A DNA stretch of 7,130 bases, taken from the NCBI GenBank assembly GCA_019117325.1, contig DWZY01000046.1:1-7130 (forward strand). The letters are read 5' to 3'. The position numbers and the translations under genes are program-made. The notes under the pieces are model-generated. The model did no database searches and was not told the origin of the DNA. It was given only the letters and a program-made list of their open reading frames with translations. This DNA comes from Candidatus Brevibacterium intestinigallinarum (GTDB lineage: Bacteria; Actinomycetota; Actinomycetes; Actinomycetales; Brevibacteriaceae). Positions 1 through 4,774 of the stretch are shown one piece after another; within the stretch, counting starts at the first letter, position 1; each line of letters starts with the position of its first letter.

Positions 1-254
1 ACGGATTCGCGCTCGCGGAGTTCGACATCCGCGCGCGACGCGAAGGCGACGTGCTGGGCCGGGCGCAGTGGGGCGGCCGCTCGAGCCTGCGCCACCTGTC
101 CGTCCTGCGTGATGAGGACATCATCCGGGACGCTCGGGACGACGCCGCCCGGCTGCTGAAGGCAGACCCCGCACTGGCCGACACCCCGGCACTGGCCCGC
201 CTCATCGCCCTCATCTTCGCGGATGCGGACGAAGACCTCATCGAGGCGGGCTGA
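1..254 (+). CDS. recG: ATP-dependent DNA helicase RecG, C-terminal fragment (5' end outside window)
   Basis: The frame is open from the window edge (first full codon at 3) to TGA at 252-254, giving 83 residues. The segment begins GFALAEFDIRARREGDVLG, which matches the RecG C-terminal pattern GF-LAE-DL-LRG-GD-LG just after the helicase core. The 'LGRAQWGG' stretch corresponds to the LGTRQSG part of that motif. The rest is the helical tail with D/E-rich ends. RecG is a monomeric double-stranded DNA translocase that remodels stalled replication forks, Holliday junctions and R-loops. Only the tail is present, so the helicase motifs and OB wedge cannot be checked. The stop lies one base before the rsmD start codon, so the two genes are probably cotranscribed. 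The recG-rsmD neighbourhood, common in actinobacteria, supports the call. Confidence 0.9.
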   Translation, partial: GFALAEFDIRARREGDVLGRAQWGGRSSLRHLSVLRDEDIIRDARDDAARLLKADPALADTPALARLIALIFADADEDLIEAG

Positions 255-255
255 C

Positions 256-828
256 ATGCGGATCATCGCAGGCCGCCATCGGGGCCGTCCGCTCCACACC
301 CCGCGGGGCCGAGACACCCGGCCCACCCCGGACCGGGTGCGCGAGTCCCTCTTCGCGATGCTCGACGGACTGGACGCCCTGGCCGGTGCCCGGGTCCTCG
401 ACCTCTTCGCCGGATCAGGCTCTCTGGGGCTCGAGGCGCTCAGCCGCGGTGCGGCCCACGTGACGTTCGTCGATCAGGGATCCGGGCCGCAGGCAGCGAT
501 CGGGCGCAGCATCGCGGATCTGGACGAGGGCGCCCGCACCCGCGTCCGAGGCTCTCGTGCGCTGCCCGCGGTCCAGCGGCTGCACGAGGACCGGGAGGCC
601 TTCGACCTCGTCTTCGCGGACCCGCCCTATCCGATGGGGGAGGACGAGCTGGCCCAGCTGCTCGAGGCCGTGGCGGGGCTGCTGGAGGACCTCAGCGCCC
701 TGCTGATCGTCGAGCGGTCCGTGCGGTCACCGCAGCCGCGGCTGCCGCAGAGCCTCGAGGTCTACCGGGAGCGCACGTACGGGGAGACCCGGATGTGGAT
801 CCTGCAGCTGGTCGATCCGGCCGCCTGA
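256..828 (+). CDS. rsmD: 16S rRNA (guanine(966)-N(2))-methyltransferase RsmD
   Basis: This is a 190-residue SAM-dependent methyltransferase, of normal family length. It methylates N2 of G966 in 16S rRNA, acting on assembling 30S subunits in the cytoplasm. The N-terminus MRIIAGRHRGR is the family signature, followed by TRPTPDRVRESLF (21-33), SAM motif I VLDLFAGSGSLGLE (47-60), and the catalytic DPPY (122-125) in FDLVFADPPY. The C-terminus has the usual YGET-RMW strand. The segment after motif I (VDQGSGPQAAIGRS, 72-85) is less typical, as the family usually has VE-D then an Asn before the next helix. The ATG at 256 is chosen over an in-frame ATG at 223 because it gives the family N-terminus, has GAGG at 243-246 as ribosome site, and avoids a 32-base overlap with recG. 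In relatives coaD usually follows. Here a reversed transporter operon intervenes. Confidence 0.95.
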   Translation: MRIIAGRHRGRPLHTPRGRDTRPTPDRVRESLFAMLDGLDALAGARVLDLFAGSGSLGLEALSRGAAHVTFVDQGSGPQAAIGRSIADLDEGARTRVRGSRALPAVQRLHEDREAFDLVFADPPYPMGEDELAQLLEAVAGLLEDLSALLIVERSVRSPQPRLPQSLEVYRERTYGETRMWILQLVDPAA

Positions 829-838
829 CGCACGCGTC
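827..838. repeat. Small inverted repeat at the rsmD/ehuA convergence
   Basis: GACG (827-830) and CGTC (835-838) are separated by 4 bases, starting within the rsmD stop codon. This is the only dyad in the 14-base gap between the two convergent stops. It has no T-run on either strand and is too weak to be called a terminator with confidence. Confidence 0.2.
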
Positions 839-842
839 CCGC

Positions 843-1631
843 TCAGTCGAGGACCGCGGAGAGGAACTTCTGCGTGCGCTCGTGGGACGGCCTCGTGAAG
901 ATCTCATCCGGCGGTCCCTCCTCGAGGATGACCCCGCCGTCGAACATCATGACCCGCTGGGACACGTCCCGGGCGAACTGCATCTCGTGCGTGACGATGA
1001 GCATCGTGATGTCCGTCTCCGCCGCGATGTCGCGCAGGACCGCGAGCACGTCCTCGACGAGCTCCGGATCCAGCGCGCTCGTCACCTCGTCCAGCAGCAG
1101 GATGTCCGGATCCATGGCCAGTGCGCGGGCGATCGCGACGCGCTGCTGCTGACCGCCGGACAGGCGCGAGGGGTGCTCCGTCTCCTTGTCGGACAGCCCC
1201 ACCTTCTCCAGCAGCCCCCGCGCCTTCCGGGTCGCCTCGTCGCGTGAGAGGCCCAGCACGTGGATGGGCGCCTCGACGAGGTTCTCGATGACCGTCATGT
1301 TGGGGAACAGGTTGAAGTGCTGGAACACCATGCCGATCCGCTTCGTGTTCGCGCGCACCCGCTTCCCCGGCAGCGCGACGCGCTTCCCGCCCCGCTCCTC
1401 GTGGGTGAGGGGCTCGCCGTGGACGTCGATGTAGCCGCCCGTGAGCGACTCGAGCGTCATGATGAGGCGCAGGATCGTCGTCTTCCCGGACCCGCTGGGG
1501 CCGATGAGAGTGACGCGCTCGCCCGGACTCACTGTGAAGTTCAGCCCCTCGAGCACCGTGTGGTCCCCGAACCGCTTCTCCACGTCGCGGAACTCGATGG
1601 CGGGGGTGGTGCCGTTGTCAGTACGTGGCAA
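843..1631 (-). CDS. ehuA: Polar amino acid/ectoine-type ABC transporter ATP-binding protein (EhuA-like)
   Basis: This is the 262-residue ATPase subunit of an ABC importer. It would dimerise on the cytoplasmic side of the EhuC/EhuD pair and power uptake. Visible motifs are Walker A GPSGSGKTT (44-52), Q-loop Q104 in VFQHFNLFP, signature LSGGQQQRVAIARAL (157-171), Walker B ILLLDE (177-182), D-loop SALD (185-188) and switch His215 in VTHEM. All catalytic residues are intact. An insert of about 25 residues (roughly 72-97, LTHEERGGKRVALPGKRVR region) before the Q-loop is typical of the EhuA branch and absent from the usual GlnQ/HisP ATPases. The start is TTG at 1631. No ATG or GTG fits, and GGAGAAG at 1636-1642 lies 7 bases from the TTG when counted from GGAG. 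The first 14 bases overlap the end of ehuD, so translation is probably coupled. It is last in the operon and its stop faces that of rsmD 14 bases away. Confidence 0.9.
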   Translation of the reverse strand: MPRTDNGTTPAIEFRDVEKRFGDHTVLEGLNFTVSPGERVTLIGPSGSGKTTILRLIMTLESLTGGYIDVHGEPLTHEERGGKRVALPGKRVRANTKRIGMVFQHFNLFPNMTVIENLVEAPIHVLGLSRDEATRKARGLLEKVGLSDKETEHPSRLSGGQQQRVAIARALAMDPDILLLDEVTSALDPELVEDVLAVLRDIAAETDITMLIVTHEMQFARDVSQRVMMFDGGVILEEGPPDEIFTRPSHERTQKFLSAVLD

Positions 1632-2286
1632 GGGACTTCTCCAATCGTCGGATCAGGAGCGAGGTGGGGTAGCTGGCGGCCAGGAAGATGAGGCCGGCCA
1701 GGGTGAACGCCTCCGTGTAGGCGAACGTGCGACCGCCCACCTGCTCCGCCGTGCGTACCAGCTCCGTCACGTAGATCGCCATGAGGAACGGCGTGTCCTT
1801 GAACATGGCGACGGCGTAGTTGCCCAGTGACGGGACGGTCGCACGCAGCGCCTGGGGGAGGATGATCGACCGGAACGATCGCACGGGCGGCAGCGACAGG
1901 GCGCTGATCGCCTCCCACTGGCCCTGTGGCACCGCATCGATGCCCGCGCGGTAGCTCTCCGACATGTACGTCGAGTAGTGGATGCCGATGACGACGATGC
2001 CCACCGTGAGCGCGGAGACCTCGATGAGCGCATCGCTCATGGAGAAGAGGGTGTAGACGAACACCAGCTGCACGATGAGCGGCGTGTTGCGGATGAATGC
2101 GACGAGCAGCCGCGGCAGCCAGGCGATCCCGGCGGGCAGCCCGCGCAGCAGGACCGCGATGAGCAGTCCCAGGATGACGGCGATGACGGTGCCGCCCACC
2201 GTCGCGACGAGCGTCGTGCCGAAGCCCTTGAGCAGGAGGGGGAGTGCGTCCCACGCGGCCTGCCAGCTCCACCAGCTGGGATTCAT
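1618..2286 (-). CDS. ehuD: Polar amino acid/ectoine-type ABC transporter permease (EhuD-like)
   Basis: This 222-residue inner-membrane permease is of the HisMQ/BPD type. Membrane segments are seen at about 22-47 (TTLVATVGGTVIAVILGLL), 58-82, 92-106, 150-172 (weak) and 194-212. The cytoplasmic EAA coupling loop at 125-144 runs EAISALSLPP through IILP, with Ser131 where the family consensus has Gly. The stretch AMFKDTPFL (160-168) followed by TELVRTAEQVGGRTFAY (174-190) resembles EhuD-type permeases more than GlnP or HisM. The ATG at 2286 overlaps the ehuC stop as ATGA, and AAGGAGG at 2294-2300 is a strong ribosome site inside the ehuC tail. An open frame continues upstream to 2667 but is only the shadow of ehuC. 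EhuD should pair with EhuC as a heterodimeric channel. The exact solute cannot be read from the permease. Confidence 0.9.
   Translation of the reverse strand: MNPSWWSWQAAWDALPLLLKGFGTTLVATVGGTVIAVILGLLIAVLLRGLPAGIAWLPRLLVAFIRNTPLIVQLVFVYTLFSMSDALIEVSALTVGIVVIGIHYSTYMSESYRAGIDAVPQGQWEAISALSLPPVRSFRSIILPQALRATVPSLGNYAVAMFKDTPFLMAIYVTELVRTAEQVGGRTFAYTEAFTLAGLIFLAASYPTSLLIRRLEKSLATY
1636..1642 (-). promoter_or_regulatory. Ribosome binding site deciding the TTG start of ehuA
   Basis: GGAGAAG on the minus strand lies within the ehuD codons for Leu-Glu-Lys near its C-terminus. Its GGAG core is 7 bases from TTG 1631. It supports use of the rare TTG start and a 14-base overlap with ehuD. Confidence 0.7.
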
Positions 2287-3023
2287 GCCGCCACCTCCTT
2301 CGCCTGCGCGCCGCCCTGCCCGCGGGTGCCGCGCAGCCGGGCGAGCAGGCCGGGCCCGCCCCGACCCAGCCGGCGCTTGGCCTGGCGCTCCAGGGCGTCC
2401 ATGCCCACCTGGATGAGCCAGGCGAGGACGAAGTAGATGAGCAGGCCCACGGTGTAGGAGAAGAGCGTGTCGCCGGTCTGCTGGCGCAGCACGCCCACCC
2501 GGTCGTTGAGGTCCTGCAGCGTGATGAACGAGGCGACCGCGGTCCCCTTGAGCAGCTGGATCTGGAGCGTGGCCAGCGACGGGATCATGAGCGCCCAGCC
2601 CTGCGGGAAGATCACCCGGAACATCCGGCGCGCGGGGGAGAGGCTGAGAGCCATCGCGGCCTCCCACTGCCCCTTCGGGACGTTCTCGATCGAGGAGCGC
2701 ACGACCTCGGCGGAGTAGGCGCCGTAGTTGAGCGCCAGCGCGAGGATCCCGCAGGTCAGCGGTTCAAGGTTGACGTCCAGGACGATGGGGAGGACGTAGA
2801 AGAACCAGAACAGCTGGACCAGCAGCGAGGTGCCCCGGAAGAACTCGACGACCACCCGGCTGGGGACGGAGATCCAGCGGGTGGGCGCGAGCATGCCCAG
2901 GCCCAGGACGATCGCGATGACGACCGTGCCCAGCGCGCCGCCGATCGTCAGCTGCAGGGTGACCAGCAGGCCGTCCCACAGCTGCGGCGCGAAGTCCGCG
3001 AGTGTCGTGAGCCTCTCACCCAT
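2283..3023 (-). CDS. ehuC: Polar amino acid/ectoine-type ABC transporter permease (EhuC-like)
   Basis: This 246-residue permease partners EhuD. Hydrophobic spans lie at about 20-46, 65-82, 90-104, 145-165 (weak) and 187-206. The periplasm-to-membrane motif EFFRGTSLLVQLFWFFYVLP (60-79) is the standard polar amino acid permease signature. The EAA loop (121-140) reads EAAMALSLSPARR then VIFP, with Ser127 at the usual Gly. The stretch LLKGTAV (157-163) followed by SFITLQDLNDR and LRQQTGDT is the EhuC-like region. The C-terminus carries an extra basic Gly/Arg-rich tail of about 25 residues (221-246) beyond the usual end. The tail encodes the ehuD ribosome site, which may partly explain why it is kept. 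ATG 3023 has GGAGG at 3032-3036 (8-base spacing). A 39-base gap separates it from ehuB, with no obvious terminator. Confidence 0.9.
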   Translation of the reverse strand: MGERLTTLADFAPQLWDGLLVTLQLTIGGALGTVVIAIVLGLGMLAPTRWISVPSRVVVEFFRGTSLLVQLFWFFYVLPIVLDVNLEPLTCGILALALNYGAYSAEVVRSSIENVPKGQWEAAMALSLSPARRMFRVIFPQGWALMIPSLATLQIQLLKGTAVASFITLQDLNDRVGVLRQQTGDTLFSYTVGLLIYFVLAWLIQVGMDALERQAKRRLGRGGPGLLARLRGTRGQGGAQAKEVAA

Positions 3024-3062
3024 GGGCGGACCCTCCCCGGGCGTGGCGCTCAGCGCGCAGAC

Positions 3063-3974
3063 TCACTCCTCGCCGGTGGGCAGGTCGCCCTCGCACAGCA
3101 TCTGCGTCGTGAGGGAGCCGTCGGGCCGCTCCTCGGCGGTGAAGCCGTAGTCGCCGACGATCTCCAGGTAGCGGTCCTCGTCCTGGACGATCTCGTCGAG
3201 CTTCTCGTTGTACGCCTGCTGCAGCTCCTCGTCGTCCGTCCGGAAGACGGTGCCGCCGGCGCCCACCTGGGGCACGCCGTCGATCTCCTGGACGAAGGAC
3301 TCCGTCACCTCGACGCCCGCATCCGGGTTGTTGTCCGCCATCCAGTTGAGCGAGATGCCCGTGAGGGCGAAGGCGTCCGCGCGGCCGGTCGTGACCGCGT
3401 CCATGCCGTCCTGCGGGGTGGAGACCTCGCTGTGGTTCGACAGCCCCAGGCTGCCGGCGTAGTCGGACTCGATCGCGCCGGTCATCGTCACGACGTTCAG
3501 ATCGGAGTCGACCAGGTCGTCCATCGTCGCGAGGTCCTCGGGGTTGCCCTCGGGCACCATGAGCGCGGTCGTGTACATGAACTCGGGGTTCGAGAACAGT
3601 GCCTGCTCGCAGCGCTCCGGCAGGATCGACATGCCGGCGGAGACGACGTCGAAGCGGTTGGCGTTCAGCCCGGGGATGAGTGCGCCGAAGTCCGCGTTGA
3701 CGCCGTCGACCTCGTCGATGCCCAGTTCGGAGAAGATCTCGCGGTGCAGTGCGACGGTCGCGCCGGTGAGCTCGCCGCCGTCCTCGAAGCTGTACGGGGC
3801 CTCGCCCGCGAAGCCGACGGTGATGGTGCCGTTGTCGATGGCGTCCTGCAGGGTGGAGCCGTCACCGCCGCCCTCGCCCCCGCCCTCGGACGATCCGCCG
3901 CAGCCGGCGGTCAGGGCCAGTGCTGTGATCGCGATCGCCGACCCGGCGATGCGCGCGATGCGTGTGGTGGTCAT
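3063..3974 (-). CDS. ehuB: Extracellular solute-binding lipoprotein of Ehu-type ABC transporter (EhuB-like)
   Basis: This 303-residue family 3 solute-binding lipoprotein is anchored outside the cell and delivers substrate to EhuC/EhuD. Arg5 and Arg8 are followed by a hydrophobic core and the lipobox LTAGC with lipidated Cys25. A Gly/Glu linker follows (26-40) and then the binding domain. VGFAGEAPYSF (53-63), FGALIPGLNANRFDVVSAGM (96-115) and LPERC (118-122) are strong EhuB-type signatures. Cys122 and Cys294 are the only other cysteines and could form a disulphide (inference). From memory of the Sinorhizobium EhuB structure, the ectoine cage is Phe24/Tyr60/Phe80 with Glu21 and Arg85. By motif alignment these are Tyr61, Phe96, Ser116, Glu58 and Arg121 here, so one aromatic is missing and the ligand may differ. 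The ATG at 3974 is chosen because a signal peptide begins there and GGAGGAA (3981-3987) precedes it by 6 bases. Confidence 0.88.
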   Translation of the reverse strand: MTTTRIARIAGSAIAITALALTAGCGGSSEGGGEGGGDGSTLQDAIDNGTITVGFAGEAPYSFEDGGELTGATVALHREIFSELGIDEVDGVNADFGALIPGLNANRFDVVSAGMSILPERCEQALFSNPEFMYTTALMVPEGNPEDLATMDDLVDSDLNVVTMTGAIESDYAGSLGLSNHSEVSTPQDGMDAVTTGRADAFALTGISLNWMADNNPDAGVEVTESFVQEIDGVPQVGAGGTVFRTDDEELQQAYNEKLDEIVQDEDRYLEIVGDYGFTAEERPDGSLTTQMLCEGDLPTGEE

Positions 3975-3980
3975 GCGGTG

Positions 3981-3987
3981 TTCCTCC
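3981..3987 (-). promoter_or_regulatory. Ribosome binding site deciding the ehuB start
   Basis: GGAGGAA read on the minus strand lies 6 bases before ATG 3974. It favours this start over the in-frame ATG at 4031, which would put 19 charged residues ahead of the signal peptide. Confidence 0.8.
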
Positions 3988-3995
3988 GTCTCTAC

Positions 3996-4036
3996 CCGCC
4001 TTCGAATCGGCGGTTCGTGCTGGTCGAACATCCGCC
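3996..4036 (-). promoter_or_regulatory. Two mutually exclusive hairpins in the ehuB leader
   Basis: On the minus strand the order is GGCGG (4036-4032), TTCG (4028-4025), CGAA (4017-4014), CCGCC (4013-4009), GGCGG (4000-3996), then the ribosome site. The central CCGCC can pair upstream, helped by TTCG/CGAA with a 7-base loop and a 3-base bulge. It can instead pair downstream, with an 8-base loop, only 8 bases before GGAGGAA. The pairing is seen directly. Its use in control is inference, and GC-rich DNA makes short stems common. Confidence 0.35.
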
Positions 4037-4042
4037 ACGCTA
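4037..4042 (-). promoter_or_regulatory. Weak candidate -10 box for the ehuBCDA operon
   Basis: TAGCGT on the minus strand fits the actinobacterial TAnnnT pattern and would place a transcript start near 4030, leaving a leader of about 55 bases before ATG 3974. No good -35 lies 16 to 19 bases upstream. The nearest TTCCGT (4056-4061) is only 13 bases away. An activator could compensate, or the true promoter may lie elsewhere in the 183-base region. Confidence 0.25.
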
Positions 4043-4081
4043 TGTGAAGGCGGTGACGGAACCGGGCCGCGTGAGCCGATG

Positions 4082-4098
4082 GTTACAGCTTTGTGACA
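4082..4098 (+). promoter_or_regulatory. Direct repeat GTTACA/GTGACA, possible OmpR-family operator
   Basis: GTTACA (4082-4087) and GTGACA (4093-4098) start exactly 11 bases apart, one helical turn. The form GTnAC-N6-GTnAC is what I know for actinobacterial OmpR-family regulators such as MtrA, AfsQ1 and, in part, GlnR. It lies between the divergent ehuB and coaD genes, about 108 bases from the ehuB start and about 65 from the coaD start, in the only fairly AT-rich patch of the region. The regulator is inferred, not shown. Confidence 0.4.
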
Positions 4099-4123
4099 TG
4101 GCCGTGGGCCGATTCCCGGGGCG

Positions 4124-4139
4124 CGGGAGGGTAGTCCCG
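4124..4139. repeat. Dyad CGGGA-N6-TCCCG upstream of the coaD -10 box
   Basis: Perfect 5-base arms at 4124-4128 and 4135-4139 flank a 6-base spacer, and the right arm ends 5 bases before the coaD -10 box. It covers the place where a -35 would be. It could be an operator or may be chance in GC-rich DNA. Confidence 0.25.
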
Positions 4140-4144
4140 TTGGC

Positions 4145-4158
4145 TACGATCGGGGGCA
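4145..4158 (+). promoter_or_regulatory. Likely leaderless promoter of coaD
   Basis: TACGAT at 4145-4150 is a good TAnnnT -10 box in the context GGCTACGAT. The expected transcript start, 7 to 8 bases after its last T, falls on 4157-4158, the A of the coaD ATG. No usable Shine-Dalgarno sequence exists: the GGGGG at 4152-4156 is one base from the ATG, and GGGAGGG (4125-4131) is far too distant. Leaderless mRNAs are common in actinobacteria. No -35 consensus is evident. Confidence 0.6.
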
Positions 4159-4658
4159 TGAAGATCGTCTGCCCCGGCTCGTATGACCCTGTCACCAGCG
4201 GCCACATCGATGTGTTCGCCCGCGGACTCCGGTTCGCGGATCAGCTGGTCGCCGCAGTCGTCCACAATCCCAACAAGACGGGCACGTTCCCGGTCGACCG
4301 CAGGGTCGAGCTGATCCGCGCCGGCCTGCAGGAGGACCCTCGAACGGCGGGTGCGCTGGAGGAGGGGCGGATCATCATCGATGACGTCGCGGGCGGTCTG
4401 CTCGTCGACTACTGCACCCGGATCGGGGCTGCCGCCGTGCTCAAGGGGCTGCGGTCATCGACGGACTTCGCCTACGAGCTGCCGATGGCGCACATGAACC
4501 GTCATCTCACGGAGCTGGAGACGATCTTCATCGCGGGCGACCCGCGCTTCGAGCACGTCTCGTCCTCGCTCATCCGCGAGGTGCACTCGCTGGGCGGGGA
4601 CGTCGAGGGGCTCGTGCCCACCGCGGTGCTCGAGGCCCTGGACGCGCGCCGGGGCTGA
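4158..4658 (+). CDS. coaD: Phosphopantetheine adenylyltransferase (CoaD)
   Basis: This 166-residue nucleotidyltransferase of the HxGH/TxGH superfamily is of normal length. It transfers AMP from ATP to 4'-phosphopantetheine, giving dephospho-CoA and pyrophosphate, the fourth step from pantothenate in CoA synthesis. It works as a cytoplasmic hexamer. Visible motifs are CPGSYDPVTSGHIDVF (5-20) with the TxGH nucleotide site at 13-16, Lys40 in NPNKTGTF, LKGLRSSTDF (95-104), ELPMAHMN (107-114) and the ATP-binding VSSSLIREV (134-142). All are intact. ATG 4158 gives the canonical MKIVCPGSYDP N-terminus. The same frame is open far upstream, but that is antisense to the transporter and not coding. Usually the gene follows rsmD. 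Here it has its own apparent promoter because the ehu operon lies between. Confidence 0.96.
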   Translation: MKIVCPGSYDPVTSGHIDVFARGLRFADQLVAAVVHNPNKTGTFPVDRRVELIRAGLQEDPRTAGALEEGRIIIDDVAGGLLVDYCTRIGAAAVLKGLRSSTDFAYELPMAHMNRHLTELETIFIAGDPRFEHVSSSLIREVHSLGGDVEGLVPTAVLEALDARRG

Positions 4659-4668
4659 GACCGGCCCA

Positions 4669-4681
4669 GGCGGTCACCGCC
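4669..4681 (+). terminator. Short GC hairpin after coaD, weak terminator candidate
   Basis: GGCGGT-C-ACCGCC is a perfect 13-base palindrome starting 11 bases after the coaD stop. It can fold as a 5-base GC stem with loop TCA. A flanking GGCCC (4663-4667) and GGGCC (4696-4700) could extend pairing over a longer range. No T-run follows, so intrinsic termination would be poor, and read-through into yceD is plausible. Confidence 0.3.
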
Positions 4682-4683
4682 GA

Positions 4684-4713
4684 TTGGCGCGGACCGGGCC
4701 TCGCGGCTAGACT
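4684..4713 (+). promoter_or_regulatory. Promoter of the yceD-rpmF-rnc-mutM operon
   Basis: TTGGCG (4684-4689) and TAGACT (4708-4713) are separated by 18 bases and fit a housekeeping sigma factor promoter. Transcription should begin near 4720, giving a leader of about 55 bases before the GTG at 4775. The leader contains the 8-base direct repeat AGGGTGCG at 4734-4741 and 4755-4762. The second copy runs into the ribosome site. Confidence 0.6.
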
Positions 4714-4761
4714 GGTCCATCGCGTGTCATCTCAGGGTGCGCTGTGTCTGAACGAGGGTGC

Positions 4762-4767
4762 GGGAGG
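4762..4767 (+). promoter_or_regulatory. Ribosome binding site deciding the yceD start
   Basis: GGGAGG, with GGAGG at 4763-4767, lies 7 bases before GTG 4775. This selects that start over the in-frame GTG at 4724, which has no ribosome site and lies only a few bases after the predicted transcript start. Confidence 0.75.
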
Positions 4768-4774
4768 TGCTCCA

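Noticed and set aside
223..255. Upstream ATG at 223 as rsmD start
   Set aside because: It would add 11 residues not seen in the family and overlap recG by 32 bases. ATG 256 has a ribosome site and the canonical MRIIAG start.
3975..4031. Upstream ATG at 4031 as ehuB start
   Set aside because: It puts 19 charged residues ahead of a good lipoprotein signal peptide and would coincide with the candidate transcript start. GGAGGAA precedes ATG 3974 instead.
2244..4157. Very long open frame on the + strand, antisense to ehuC/ehuB and in frame with coaD
   Set aside because: The minus strand encodes clear transporter proteins with motifs, ribosome sites and tight spacing. The + strand translation is low-complexity and matches no family. 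Long spurious frames are expected in GC-rich DNA. CoaD begins at its normal N-terminus at 4158.
3975..4157. Riboswitch or small RNA in the divergent region
   Set aside because: I could not match any known riboswitch core, and no strong hairpin followed by a T-run was seen. Only short dyads and a direct repeat can be supported.
4724..4774. GTG at 4724 as yceD start, possibly leaderless
   Set aside because: The predicted transcript start is a few bases upstream, not at the GTG. The added residues are not family-like, and GTG 4775 has a strong ribosome site at proper spacing.
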